The notes below the pieces were generated by a model, which worked only from the letters and a program-made list of their open reading frames with translations, was not told where the DNA came from and searched no databases. From assembly GCA_964528645.1 (NCBI GenBank), contig CAZGSR010000016.1, positions 1 through 55,846 of the forward strand: a stretch of 55,846 nucleotides of DNA, given 5' to 3'. Both the position numbers and the translations under genes were made by a program. This stretch comes from UBA5734 sp964528645 (GTDB taxonomy: Bacteria > Bacillota > Clostridia > Saccharofermentanales > UBA5734). Positions 8,901 to 17,110 of this stretch are shown here, one piece after another. How positions within the stretch are numbered: position 1 is the stretch's first letter; the number at the start of each line of letters is the position of its first letter.

Positions 8901-11602
8901 CCCACGAAGGTGTACGGCACCACTTGGCCGGCTGAGGTGATCAGAGTCGTCGTGCTGCTCTTGACCACGTTCAAAGCGGGTCCCTGGCGAATCGGAATCG
9001 CATAATCGTCGGTGTCCGGGCCGGTTTCATTGGAATCGGCCGTCACCGTGTTGTCGAGATCGCCGTCGCCGCCGCCATTGTTATTGATCTCAAGCTGAAG
9101 CACCGTGTGATTGCCCGTGTAGGTCCAGCTTTCGCCGACATCGAGTTGGCCGTTGCTGTTGGTGTCGCCGCTGGCATAGGCCGGAGCCGGGCTGACATTC
9201 AGGTCGGTGACCGTGATGCCTGTCAGAGTGACATTGCCGGTGTTGGTAACGATGAAAGTGTATGGCACGATCTGGCCAGCTGCGGTGATCAGGGTCGTTG
9301 TGCTGCTCTTGACCACGTTCAAAGCGGGATTCTGATCAATCGGGATCGCCAGATCATCGGTATCCGGGCCGGTCTCATTGGAATCGGCCGTCACCGTGTT
9401 GTCGAGGTCGCCGTCGCCGCCGCCGTTGGAGTCGATCTCAGCCTGCGTCACGGTGTGGTTGCCGCTGTAGGTCCAGGTCTCGGTCAGGTCGAGCTTGTTA
9501 TTGCTATTGGTGTCGCCACTGACATAGGCTGCAGCTGCGTCCAGATTTGAGTCTGTGACCGTGATGCCTGTCAGGGTGACATTACCGGTGTTGGTGACTA
9601 CAAAGGTGTACGATACTACTTGGCCAGCATGATCAATCAGCGTCGTCGTGCTGCTCTTGATCACATTCAGGCCTGGGGTGTGGCTGATCAGGATCGCCAG
9701 GTCGTCGGTATCCGGACCGGTCTCGTTCGAATCGGCCGTCACCGTGTTGTCGAGGTCGCCGTCGCCGCCGCCATTGGAATCGATCTCCGCCTGCGTCACG
9801 GTGTGGCTGCCGGTGTAAGTCCAAGTCTCGGTCAGGTCGAGTTTGCCATTGCTGTTGCTGTCACCGCTGACATAGGCCGGGGCTGGGCTGACGTTAAGGT
9901 CAGTGACCGTGATGCCCGTCAGGGCCACGTTACCGGTGTTGGTGACCACAAAGGTGTAAGGCACCACCTGACCCGCATGGTCGATCAAGGTCGTCGTACT
10001 GGATTTTTCAACATTCAAGCTGGGATTGGCGAAGAAGTTGCCGAAATCAATTGAGCTGGCCGAAGGGTGATCGGCATCGAGGGTCACGTCCCAGTTGATG
10101 GGGTTACCGGATGAATCGTGCGGATAGGTCTGTTCATAGCCGGGCTGATCGGACTCGGAGATTTCCCAGTCGGCATAGGACATGTCGGGGAAACTGTAAT
10201 GGCCGTCACCGTCGGTCGTTGTGTCGAGGGTGAAGGTGACGCCGCCGTAGGAGATGGTGGCATGGATCGTCCAGTCAGAAAGGCCGGTGTCCTCGGCATC
10301 CCGGTCACCGTCACCGTTGACATCCAGCCATTTGGTACCGCTGATGGCACCCGGCGGTTCTGCCGGAACCGGCAGAGGCACCGTCTTGTTGCCGAACGTT
10401 TCGAGCTGGATATGGCCAGACGAACCGCTGACATAGCCAGAACCATAGGGATGATTGGCGTCAGGGCTGCCATACTTGTAACCGCCCCAGGGTATCGTCA
10501 ACGGATTGGTCGCCAGGGAGGTGTGCAGGTTGGTCCGCCAGAACAAGGTCCGCGAAAGATGCAATTGGAAGTAGATGACGATCGTATCTTCTCTACCAAG
10601 TCCGGCATCGACCAGGTTGTCCTGAGTGATCACAATCGTCCGGCGGTCAACGGTGTAATTGTCCGGATCACCGGGAAGGACATCGTTGATTTGTGGATCA
10701 AATTCAAAGCTGGAGACCGATTTCAACAACGTGAAACCGCCCCACTCGTTTTCAGCTTCCAGGTCGTTTTGCGCCGTTTCCAGTTCCTCTCGCGTGCCAA
10801 TGCTGGCGTCTGGATAAGCCTGGCTGTCCGTCAGTTCAACGGTACCCACTTGCAAGTCTTTGACCATGTCAATGAAACGATGGCCGCCATTGGTGAAGTC
10901 GTAGGAAATCACCAGCTTGCCATCATACTGTGACATGCCATCAAGTCCTGGGCACCAGGCCGTCTGGACGCCGGTCAGGACGAGCTGGTAAGGGACCCAC
11001 TCACCCTCGGCATAGGTCTTGCCAAGGTTGCCAGTTGTCCAGCCACCGCCTCCATCGACACCACCGTTAAAGCCCATGAGCGATGCGGATGGGTCGCCGT
11101 AGTTGATCGTTGCTTCAAGAGCCAGAGGAGCTGCTAAAGCAAGCGGAGTCCCCAGCTCAGGCTCAGTTGGCTCACTGGTTTCGCTGGATTGAAATTCACT
11201 TGCATCCGGTTCGCCTGAACCGGGCTCGCTTTGCGTAGGATCGCCTGTTTCACTGCTGGTTGTTTCACTGCTGGTTGTTTCCTGAAAGCTTCCTGGATCG
11301 GATTCGCCAGATTCGCTGGCTGAGGTCTCTCCGCCGTCTGGATCTGGCTGCATCTCGTCTCCTGATGTCTCAATGGGATCCTCCAGAGACTGGGTGATTC
11401 CATCGCTATCCGTTTCCGACGGCGCTGTCCCCTCCGGTGAAGAGGCGTCTGTGATGTCTCCCGAAGCTGTCGTCGGTTCATCCTGCCCGATCTCAGCTGA
11501 AACATGCAAGCTGGGGGTCAGGATCAATAGGAGGAAGGCTATTGTCACGAATATTGAAAGCTTACCAAGGACAGCTTTCGTAAAGATCCTGTCGCTTGAC
11601 AT
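5981..11602 (-). CDS. Large LPXTG-type repeat surface protein (1873 aa)
   Basis: Cell-wall-anchored, probably stalk-like surface protein. In order: signal peptide (residues 1 to about 36, ending VSA); a Ser/Thr/Glu-rich acidic region to about 150; a unique domain of about 260 residues that could be the functional head; an SdrD-B-like domain (about 420-525, GTKWLDVNGDGDRD); ten tandem DUF11/DUF7507-like repeats of about 116 aa (about 525-1687); a diverged eleventh unit; a Pro/Thr stretch; the sorting signal MPQTGD near 1836; a hydrophobic segment; and KKREN. Each repeat carries an EF-hand-like acidic loop such as SGDTNSNGKLDLTE. The frame opens at a GTG (11611), but the ATG at 11602 is chosen because AAAGGAAG lies at correct spacing. 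No sortase gene is in the window. Ligand unknown. Confidence 0.92.
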   Translation of the reverse strand: MSSDRIFTKAVLGKLSIFVTIAFLLLILTPSLHVSAEIGQDEPTTASGDITDASSPEGTAPSETDSDGITQSLEDPIETSGDEMQPDPDGGETSASESGESDPGSFQETTSSETTSSETGDPTQSEPGSGEPDASEFQSSETSEPTEPELGTPLALAAPLALEATINYGDPSASLMGFNGGVDGGGGWTTGNLGKTYAEGEWVPYQLVLTGVQTAWCPGLDGMSQYDGKLVISYDFTNGGHRFIDMVKDLQVGTVELTDSQAYPDASIGTREELETAQNDLEAENEWGGFTLLKSVSSFEFDPQINDVLPGDPDNYTVDRRTIVITQDNLVDAGLGREDTIVIYFQLHLSRTLFWRTNLHTSLATNPLTIPWGGYKYGSPDANHPYGSGYVSGSSGHIQLETFGNKTVPLPVPAEPPGAISGTKWLDVNGDGDRDAEDTGLSDWTIHATISYGGVTFTLDTTTDGDGHYSFPDMSYADWEISESDQPGYEQTYPHDSSGNPINWDVTLDADHPSASSIDFGNFFANPSLNVEKSSTTTLIDHAGQVVPYTFVVTNTGNVALTGITVTDLNVSPAPAYVSGDSNSNGKLDLTETWTYTGSHTVTQAEIDSNGGGDGDLDNTVTADSNETGPDTDDLAILISHTPGLNVIKSSTTTLIDHAGQVVSYTFVVTNTGNVTLTGITVTDSNLDAAAAYVSGDTNSNNKLDLTETWTYSGNHTVTQAEIDSNGGGDGDLDNTVTADSNETGPDTDDLAIPIDQNPALNVVKSSTTTLITAAGQIVPYTFIVTNTGNVTLTGITVTDLNVSPAPAYASGDTNSNGQLDVGESWTYTGNHTVLQLEINNNGGGDGDLDNTVTADSNETGPDTDDYAIPIRQGPALNVVKSSTTTLITSAGQVVPYTFVGTNTGNVSLTGITVTDPNCTTGPTYSSGDIGMDGILDVGEAWTYSGSHTVTQAEIDSNGGGDGDLDNTVTADSNETGPETDDHFIPISRTPGLNVAKSSTTTLITAAGQIVPYTFIVTNTGNVTLTGITVSDPNVSPAPAYASGDTNSNGLLDVGESWTYTGSHTVTQAEIDTDGGGDGDLDNTVTADSNETGPDTDDLAIPIDQNPALDVVKNSTTILIDHAGQVVPYTFTVYNTGNVTLTGITVSDPNCDADPVLDVGDLNHNGLMEVTEIWIFTGSHTVTQEEIDSNGGGDGDLDNTVTADSNETGPDTDDHFINIGYAADLEVEKTSTTTLITAAGQVVPYTFVVRNTGNVSLTGITVTDPNCTTGPTYSSGDLGLDGILDVGEAWTYTGSHTVTQAEMDSNGDGDGDLDNTVTADSNETGPATDDLAIPISRIPGLNVVKSSTTILITAAGQSVPYTFVVTNTGNTMLTGISVTDPNVSPAPAYVSGDNGNNKLDVGESWTFAGNHTVTQSELDGNGGGDGDLDNTVTADSNETDPDTDIHAIPIAQIPGLSVEKSSATTLITAAGQVVPYTFVVRNTGNVSLTGITVMDPDCDIGPSYSSGDIGLDGILDVNEAWTYTGSHIVTQAEIDSNGGGDLDNTVTADSNETSPDTDDHEISIGLSPALSVEKTSTTTLITTVGQVVPYTFTVVNKGNVVLTNITVTDPICTVGPTYSSGDTNDNDKLDVGETWIFTGSHTVTLAEITAAGTSTEESPADGWLDNTVIVDSTETEPESDEFSIPVNAPPSIDIAKFALDDSVDDPGDEATFMVVIVNTSLANDPVTITSLTDSIEGGPAFSPLLYTNATLTTPITLPQTILPGASLTVYFEASIDGDRGENIDDIVTVSGTDDEQTPVSDSDGADVDIDTLPPPPTTTPAPTTTLAAILDVFGAEMPQTGDLSDAYPFKVIGLMTLLLAGTLLILWKKRENS
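6540..10028 (-). repeat. Ten tandem repeats of about 348 bp inside the surface-protein gene
   Basis: Units begin (minus strand) near 10028, 9680, 9332, 8984, 8636, 8287, 7939, 7591, 7244 and 6905, a period of about 348 bases or 116 codons. All share a PALNV.KSSTTTLI opening, a YTFVVTNTGNVTLTGITV core and a DLDNTVTADSNETGP close. Identity is high at DNA level. Two alternating subtypes are visible, DLNVSPAPAY and DPNCTTGPTY. Confidence 0.9.
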
Positions 11603-11771
11603 TTCAATCACTTCCTTTACTTGTCCAACATTTTGTCTGAAGTAAAAGCGTCTGTTCCTTGTGAACCTGAATCTACAAAATTTGTCTGGATCCCTGCGCG
11701 ACCTGGATTTTCTGTTCGGACCATAACCTTGCTGATCGGTTGCTTAACGCAACTATGGAAAACTGTATCTG

Positions 11772-11804
11772 AAAAAACAAAAAACCGGCTGATTAAGCCG
11801 GTTT
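11772..11804 (-). terminator. Terminator inside the surface-protein leader
   Basis: On the minus strand a perfect 9-bp stem, AAACCGGCT with AGCCGGTTT, and a 5-base loop are followed by TTTTTTGTTTTTT. It lies 170 bases upstream of the surface-protein ATG with no gene before it, so it would end either a small RNA or an attenuated leader transcript. Confidence 0.75.
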
Positions 11805-11941
11805 CGCTATTTGCTCCTGTCTGATCAAGCGCCCATATACAATCAGACAATCACAGCATCTTACACATTTGAAGATACATGAGGCTTCAATTTTCAAGGT
11901 TCTAGTACTGTCATTCTATCACAATCGATTCAACACTTCAC

Positions 11942-11947
11942 TATAAT
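11942..11947 (+). promoter_or_regulatory. Possible -10 box of the PBP gene
   Basis: Perfect TATAAT about 105 bases upstream of the PBP start. No clear -35 or TGn extension. Confidence 0.35.
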
Positions 11948-12051
11948 TCGACAAATTCACGGTCACACTATGGAAATTTTACTGTCCTTATCTGGCGATC
12001 TCTTTGATTCGACTGTTCATTATGCTACGCTCGGAAGGTGAGGTATGTTGT

Positions 12052-14133
12052 ATGCGTTCATTGACTTCCATTTCCAAATTCCTGATGGCATTTGTCCTGG
12101 TTGTGACCAGTTTTCTGTCTGCCTCTTGTGCCGGCCAGACAGCCGAAACCAAGCCTCAGGCCCGCCCTGAAACAACATTTGAACGCTTTAAAGAGGCCTG
12201 GTCTGGACAGGATTATTCCGCGATGTACCAGCTCTTGTCCAGCGAATCCAAGCTTGAAATAACAGAAGCTGATTTCACCGAACGCTATGCCAGGATCATG
12301 CAAGGAATTGAAGCAACCGATCTGGACGTCCAAATGGCGGCTGAGGGTGTTGTGCGAACCGAAGACAAGCAATCGGCAACCGTGGCTTTTACCGTGCAGA
12401 TGGACACATTGGCCGGACGGCTTGATTTGACGGGCTATACCATGAACCTCGTCCAGGAGACAGCTGGTGATGAAAACAGCAAGGAAAAAATCTGGACGAT
12501 CAACTGGTCGGAGGAACTGATTTTCCCCGGCATGGGCCCGACGGACAAAGTCCGGGCCCGGAGGATCGAACCGATCCGCGGTGAGATCATCGACCGCAAA
12601 GGCCAGGGCTTGGCGGTGAACGGTGAATTGATCACCATCGGTGTTGTGCCCGGCCGCTTTGACCCGGTCCGGGATGAAGCGATCCCGCAGATGGCCCAGC
12701 TGCTGGGCATTGCCGAGGAGCGGATCGAAAAGGTGCTGAGTGGCGCCAGCAACCCCGACTGGTTTTATCCAGTCGTCACGCTGGCAGCCAATGCCAATCA
12801 ATTGTCAGCCAAACTGACTGCGATCGACGGCGTCCAGTACCAGAAAACGGCAGGCCGGATCTATCCTGCAGGGGCATCGGCGGGACTTCTCACTGGCTAC
12901 ATCGGTCCGGTCACGGCCGAGGAGCTGGAGAAGCTGGCCGGGAAACGGTATCTGGCTACGGACCGGATCGGCAAGATGGGGCTGGAGCAAGTGTACGAGG
13001 AGCGGCTGCGTGGCCAGCCTGGCGGAGAAATTGTCATTGTCGGCGAAGACGGACAGCGGGTCAAGCAGCAGATCGCCCTTCAGGATGCGGTCGATGGTGA
13101 AACCATCCAGTTGACGATCGACCTGACCACACAGTACGCCCTGTTCAGGCAGATGCAGACTGACGCCGGGGCCGCGGCGGCTGTCGATCCGTTGAGCGGG
13201 GAGATCCTGGCTCTGGTCAGCACCCCTTCGTTCGATCCCAATTTGCTCCAGACCTACGTCCCGGATGCGGTCCAAGCCAGCTGGAATGAGGCGGTCAAAC
13301 CTTATTTTTCCAGCCGGTTCAAGCAAGTCTATGCGCCCGGCTCCGTGTTCAAGCTCGTGACCGCGGCGATCGGCCTCAACACCGGTACGCTCGATCCAGA
13401 TGAGGCGCTGGAAATTTCCGGACTGAAATGGCGGCCCGACAGCAGCTGGGGGACTTATGCCGTCACGCGAGTCAAAGATCCCGGCCAGCCGGTTGACCTG
13501 TATGATGCGTTCCTGTATTCAGACAACATCTATTTCGCCCAGCAAGCACTGGCCATCGGCGATGAAGCCTTCGTCCAGGGGGCCCAGGGATTCGGAATTG
13601 GCGAAGATCTGCCCGTCGACTACCCCTTCAATACGTCACAACTGGCCAATGATGGCCTGGCCAATCGGGTCCTGTTGGCGGACACCGGCTATGGCCAGGG
13701 TGAAGTCCTGTTAAGCCCGCTCCATCTTGCACTTTTCTACAGCACACTGGCAACGGAAGGTAATCTGATGAAACCGGTCCTGGAGTATCGCGAGGGGTAT
13801 GAACCAGAGATCTGGAAAGAACACGCGATTGCCGCTGAGCATGTCCCGCTTCTGACTGAAGCATTGCTCGCAGTCGTCGAAGATCCCTCCGGCACCGCCT
13901 ATACCAAAGACGGCACCAAATACCGCCTGCTGGGCAAGACCGGTACCGCCGAGCTCAAGCAAAGCTTTGATGATAGAGATGCTGAGGAAAACGGCTGGTT
14001 TGTGGCGCTCAATGTCGACGAGCTGCGCCTGGCTGTCGCCATGATGATCGAGGATGTCAAAACCCGCGGTGCCAGCCATTACGTCGTACCGCTCGTGAAA
14101 AAAGCCATGGATGAAGCACTGTCAGGGAGATGA
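12052..14133 (+). CDS. Lipoprotein penicillin-binding protein (transpeptidase, MecA/PBP3-like)
   Basis: Class B PBP that cross-links peptidoglycan outside the membrane, 693 aa. The N-terminus is a lipoprotein signal with lipobox SASC. An NTF2-like MecA-N domain (FERFKEAWSGQDYSAMYQLL) follows, then a dimerisation domain (EPIRGEIIDRKG), then the transpeptidase with all three catalytic motifs: Ser431-Val-Phe-Lys434, Ser490-Asp-Asn492 and Lys629-Thr-Gly-Thr. The domain order matches low-affinity PBPs such as PBP2a and enterococcal PBP3-type proteins. That does not show beta-lactam resistance, since many Clostridia carry such a PBP as housekeeping. The frame is open from a TTG at 12004, but the ATG at 12052 has GGTGAGG at correct spacing and starts the signal peptide. 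It is monocistronic, ending at a palindromic terminator. Confidence 0.95.
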   Translation: MRSLTSISKFLMAFVLVVTSFLSASCAGQTAETKPQARPETTFERFKEAWSGQDYSAMYQLLSSESKLEITEADFTERYARIMQGIEATDLDVQMAAEGVVRTEDKQSATVAFTVQMDTLAGRLDLTGYTMNLVQETAGDENSKEKIWTINWSEELIFPGMGPTDKVRARRIEPIRGEIIDRKGQGLAVNGELITIGVVPGRFDPVRDEAIPQMAQLLGIAEERIEKVLSGASNPDWFYPVVTLAANANQLSAKLTAIDGVQYQKTAGRIYPAGASAGLLTGYIGPVTAEELEKLAGKRYLATDRIGKMGLEQVYEERLRGQPGGEIVIVGEDGQRVKQQIALQDAVDGETIQLTIDLTTQYALFRQMQTDAGAAAAVDPLSGEILALVSTPSFDPNLLQTYVPDAVQASWNEAVKPYFSSRFKQVYAPGSVFKLVTAAIGLNTGTLDPDEALEISGLKWRPDSSWGTYAVTRVKDPGQPVDLYDAFLYSDNIYFAQQALAIGDEAFVQGAQGFGIGEDLPVDYPFNTSQLANDGLANRVLLADTGYGQGEVLLSPLHLALFYSTLATEGNLMKPVLEYREGYEPEIWKEHAIAAEHVPLLTEALLAVVEDPSGTAYTKDGTKYRLLGKTGTAELKQSFDDRDAEENGWFVALNVDELRLAVAMMIEDVKTRGASHYVVPLVKKAMDEALSGR

Positions 14134-14140
14134 GCCGCTT

Positions 14141-14175
14141 GTGCCGGATTTGGGACGCCGTCCGAAATTCGGCAC
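14141..14175. repeat. Dispersed palindrome, copy 3 (longest)
   Basis: A 35-base near-perfect palindrome. The left arm begins GTGCCGGATTTGGGACG and the right arm ends CCGAAATTCGGCAC. It lies between the convergent 3' ends of the PBP and the osmoprotectant-binding gene and touches the latter's stop codon, so it can act as a bidirectional terminator although T runs are short. Confidence 0.75.
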
Positions 14176-15137
14176 TAATCAAGCATCTTGCGCTCTTTTA
14201 GAAACTCGAGGGCCACCTCTTTGTGATCGCGCTGGTTGATGTCGACTTCATAATTGAGCTGGCGGATGGTTTCGATGTCGATCTGGCCAGAAAGCTGGCT
14301 GAGGATCGTATCGATGCCAGGAGCTTTTTCCAGGGCAGAAAGATTGACCGCGTAAGCTGCTTCAAACGGTGGATATAAGTTGCGGTCGTCTTCGAGCCAG
14401 ACCAGATCATAGGCATAGATGCGGGCATCGCTGGAGTAAGCGACGCCGATATCGACTTGCTGATCGCGGATGGCCTGGTAAAGCAAATTGATCTGCATGG
14501 TGACTGTTTTAGCAAACGGATCCAGTTCGTAGAGTGCAAGCAGCGGTTGGTAGCCATCGATGGCGCGGTCCATGTAGGCGTCATCCATGCCGATGACCAG
14601 GTCAGCCGAAAGCCCCTGCAAATCGCTGACTTTCTTGAGGTCATACTGTTCAGCCATTTCGCGGCGAACGGTGATGGCATAGGTATTTTCATACCCCAGA
14701 GGCTCCAGCCATTCACGTTTCAGTGTCGCGCGAGATTTATCGCGGACAAAGTCAAATACGACAGTAGCATCGCGCCATTGGGGGTCGTTGATGTTTTCCA
14801 CTTGTTTGACGATGTCCGGATGGAGCAGACCTGATGCCCCGCCGGTAAAAAAAAGGCTGGCGATGTCGACATCTCCGGTTTGCATCGCCTGGTCGAGCAC
14901 CACGACTGAGCCCAGGCGGGGGACGACCTCGACTTCGTAATCACTCTGGTCTTCGATCAGGGCCTCTGCCATGTACGCCAGGGTGATGACCTCGGCATAG
15001 TTTTGAGCTCCAATTTTCAGCGTGACCATTTCAGATTTTTTCTGGCAGGCCGCCAGGGGAAGAGCCAGAATCAGTATGAGAACCAGAAGTGCTGTCGTTA
15101 AACTGTTGGTACAGGTTTTAGTCTTTGTTGAACGCAT
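14175..15137 (-). CDS. opuCC: Osmoprotectant ABC transporter substrate-binding lipoprotein
   Basis: Captures glycine betaine, choline or a related quaternary amine outside the membrane and delivers it to the ABC permease. The 320-aa length is typical of OpuCC/OpuBC. A lipoprotein signal ends at LPLAAC with Cys31 as the lipidated residue. The mature part starts VTLKIGAQNYAEVITLAYMA, close to the OpuAC-type fold opening, and contains the typical LDQAMQTGDVDIA segment. The start overlaps the permease stop by 20 bases, so translation is probably coupled. It is the last gene of the three-gene operon. Exact substrate cannot be read from the sequence. Confidence 0.92.
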   Translation of the reverse strand: MRSTKTKTCTNSLTTALLVLILILALPLAACQKKSEMVTLKIGAQNYAEVITLAYMAEALIEDQSDYEVEVVPRLGSVVVLDQAMQTGDVDIASLFFTGGASGLLHPDIVKQVENINDPQWRDATVVFDFVRDKSRATLKREWLEPLGYENTYAITVRREMAEQYDLKKVSDLQGLSADLVIGMDDAYMDRAIDGYQPLLALYELDPFAKTVTMQINLLYQAIRDQQVDIGVAYSSDARIYAYDLVWLEDDRNLYPPFEAAYAVNLSALEKAPGIDTILSQLSGQIDIETIRQLNYEVDINQRDHKEVALEFLKERKMLD

Positions 15138-15792
15138 TTTTGACCTCCTTGACCCTTATCTTGCGGATGCCACGAGGTGTCAGGATGGTCTCAAGCCGGC
15201 CCATCAGCAAATCGGCCAGCAAAGCCAGGCCAGCTGCTGGTAGAGCGCCGCTCAAGATCAGGTTGTAGTTGATATTGGTCAGGCCAGCCCAGATGAGCTG
15301 CCCCAATCCGCCTCCGCCTATGAACGCCGCCAACGTCGCCCAGCCGATCAGGATGACCAGGGTTGTCCGGATCCCAGCCAGGATGAAAGAGAATGCCAGG
15401 GGTAATTCGAGCTGGTAGAGGATCTGGAAGTCCTTAAGCCCCATGCCACGGGCAGCCTCGATCAGGGAAGGCTGGACTTGCTTGATCCCGGTGTAAGTGT
15501 TGCGCATGATCGGCATCAGGGCGTAGAGGAACAAGGCGGCGATAGCTGGGCGATTGCCAATGCCGAGGACAGGCAGCATGAAAGCAAGCAAAGCCAGACT
15601 GGGAATGGTCATGATGACATTGCCCAGGCCCAGTACAGGTTTGGCCAGATGTTCCTGCCGCGTCAATAGGATCCCAAGCGGCACAGCCACCAGCAGAGCC
15701 AGAAATAAAGCAGAAAGTGCAATCAGCACATGTTCTGCTGTCCGGGTGGCAATCCGGCCGATGTTGTTGATGAAAAATACGGCAAAGTCCAT
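15118..15792 (-). CDS. opuCB: Osmoprotectant ABC transporter permease
   Basis: Inner membrane channel subunit of the OpuC-type importer, 224 aa, with about five to six hydrophobic segments and the binding-protein-dependent transport signature region (RGMGLKDFQILYQLELPLAFSFILAG contains the EAA-type loop). It is the only permease gene in this operon; OpuC of Bacillus has two (OpuCB and OpuCD), so here it should work as a homodimer or with a partner encoded elsewhere. It overlaps the downstream binding-protein gene by 20 bases and lies 77 bases after the ATPase gene. Confidence 0.92.
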   Translation of the reverse strand: MDFAVFFINNIGRIATRTAEHVLIALSALFLALLVAVPLGILLTRQEHLAKPVLGLGNVIMTIPSLALLAFMLPVLGIGNRPAIAALFLYALMPIMRNTYTGIKQVQPSLIEAARGMGLKDFQILYQLELPLAFSFILAGIRTTLVILIGWATLAAFIGGGGLGQLIWAGLTNINYNLILSGALPAAGLALLADLLMGRLETILTPRGIRKIRVKEVKNAFNKD

Positions 15793-15869
15793 GGTGAGCC
15801 TCCGTTGCTTCTGTAGTCACGGATATCGGCTAGCTATACGGGTAGCAATGAACGGACCGGATGTGTCGA

Positions 15870-16976
15870 TCAGAGATAATCGAGTACGAAATTGACAACT
15901 CGTGCCCGGGTGATGATCCCTTTGAGCCTGCCACTGTCGTTAACGACTGGGACGAAGCGCACATTCTGTTCAACCATCAGCTGCACGGCGATTCTAACAC
16001 TGTCCGTTTCACCGACAGTAGGCCAGTCGACCATGATCTCCTGGAGGGTCTTTTTCTTTTTCAAGTTAGACTGAAGGGTGTTGACGTCGACCACACCCAG
16101 GAACTGGTGCCGGTTGTCGATGATCAGCAAGCTGTCGACCCGCGCTTCACGCATGGCTTCAAGACCCAGGTGCAACCCCTTGCCAGCTTCCAGGCAAGCC
16201 GGGTTTTTCAACATGACTTCACGAGCCTGGACTTGGTCCGGTTTTCGAATCAATCGCTCCTCACCAATGAAGGTGCGGACAAAATCATTGGCTGGCTGGC
16301 GCAGCAGGTCCTCCGGCGTGGCGGCCTGGACAATCTGGCCATCCTTCATGATGACAATCCGGTCGGCAATTTTCAGGGCTTCATCCATGTCGTGCGTCAC
16401 AAAAAGAATCGTCTTGTTGACTTTCTGCTGCAGATTTTTCAATTCATCCTGCAGCTGTACCCGGGTAATGGGATCCAGTGCACCGAAAGGCTCATCCATC
16501 AGCATGACCTCAGGATCAGCCGCGAGCGCCCGTAGCACGCCGATGCGCTGTTGCTGACCGCCAGACAATTCGCTGGGATAGCGGTTGCGGAAAACAGCCG
16601 GATCCATGTCCACCATGCGTAGCAGACGGTCTACGGTGTCCTGGATCTGATCATCCGGCCATTTTTTCAATAGCGGAACCGTTGCAATGTTGCGGGCAAC
16701 CGTCTGGTGCGGAAATAGCGAGATATCCTGGATGACATAGCCGATCTGGCGTCGCAGTTCCACCGGATCCAGCTCGTCTGTATCCACCTCATTGATGTAG
16801 ATTTTGCCGGAAGTGGGCTGGATCAGGCGGTTGACCATCTTCAACGTGGTCGTTTTGCCACAGCCGCTGGGACCAATCAAGACAACCAATTCACCCTTGG
16901 CCACCGTCAGGGAAAAGCCATCAACCGCTTGTGTGTTGTTTGGATAGGTTTTACTGACCTCGACAAACGATACCAT
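15870..16976 (-). CDS. opuCA: Osmoprotectant ABC transporter ATPase with CBS domains
   Basis: Energises the importer. Of 368 aa, the N-terminal two thirds are an ABC ATPase with Walker A GPSGCGKTT (residues 35-43), signature LSGGQQQRIGVLRAL and Walker B VMLMDEPFGALD. The C-terminal part has a CBS pair, which in OpuA-type ATPases senses ionic strength and gates transport. The start at 16976 is preferred over upstream in-frame starts because GAGGAG lies seven bases before it. It is first in the operon opuCA-opuCB-opuCC, read away from the divergent nfeD gene. A half copy of the dispersed palindrome lies in its upstream region. A weak TTGATT/TAATGA promoter may lie near 17060-17090. Confidence 0.93.
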   Translation of the reverse strand: MVSFVEVSKTYPNNTQAVDGFSLTVAKGELVVLIGPSGCGKTTTLKMVNRLIQPTSGKIYINEVDTDELDPVELRRQIGYVIQDISLFPHQTVARNIATVPLLKKWPDDQIQDTVDRLLRMVDMDPAVFRNRYPSELSGGQQQRIGVLRALAADPEVMLMDEPFGALDPITRVQLQDELKNLQQKVNKTILFVTHDMDEALKIADRIVIMKDGQIVQAATPEDLLRQPANDFVRTFIGEERLIRKPDQVQAREVMLKNPACLEAGKGLHLGLEAMREARVDSLLIIDNRHQFLGVVDVNTLQSNLKKKKTLQEIMVDWPTVGETDSVRIAVQLMVEQNVRFVPVVNDSGRLKGIITRARVVNFVLDYL

Positions 16977-17014
16977 GTCAGACTCCTCTGCCACCGTCAT
17001 TTGAGTGCAATGGT

Positions 17015-17035
17015 GTTGCCATTTTGGGACAGCAC
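17015..17035. repeat. Partial dispersed palindrome (left arm only)
   Basis: GTTGCCATTTTGGGACAGCAC resembles one arm of the palindrome family (compare GTGCCGAATTTGGGACG). The other arm is missing. It lies in the leader of opuCA. Confidence 0.4.
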
Positions 17036-17110
17036 ATTCCATCGAGAAGTCACATCACACTATCATTATTGAAAGATTTAACATGAATCAATGTATCGCA
17101 CGGTACAAAC

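Larger units (their letters stand above)
11603..12051. other. Divergent intergenic region between surface protein and PBP
   Basis: This 449-base, AT-rich region holds no credible gene. It contains the long minus-strand leader of the surface-protein gene with a strong internal terminator at 11772-11804, a second stem (CCATA/TATGG, 11721-11758, with an inner GTTGC/GCAAC stem), and a plus-strand TATAAT at 11942-11947 for the PBP gene. No known riboswitch consensus was recognised. Confidence 0.6.

Noticed and set aside
11617..11850. A 77-codon minus-strand frame in the surface-protein leader
   Set aside because: It spans the terminator at 11772-11804 and has no ribosome binding site or family resemblance; RNA structure explains the region better.
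11603..11920. c-di-GMP riboswitch before the surface-protein gene
   Set aside because: Expected from biology of clostridial adhesins, but the GEMM core segments could not be found in the leader on reading; only the terminator and simple stems are visible.
12052..14133. Acquired beta-lactam-resistance gene (mecA)
   Set aside because: The domain order is MecA-like, but composition matches the neighbours and no mobile element or mec regulator is present; a housekeeping class B PBP is more likely.
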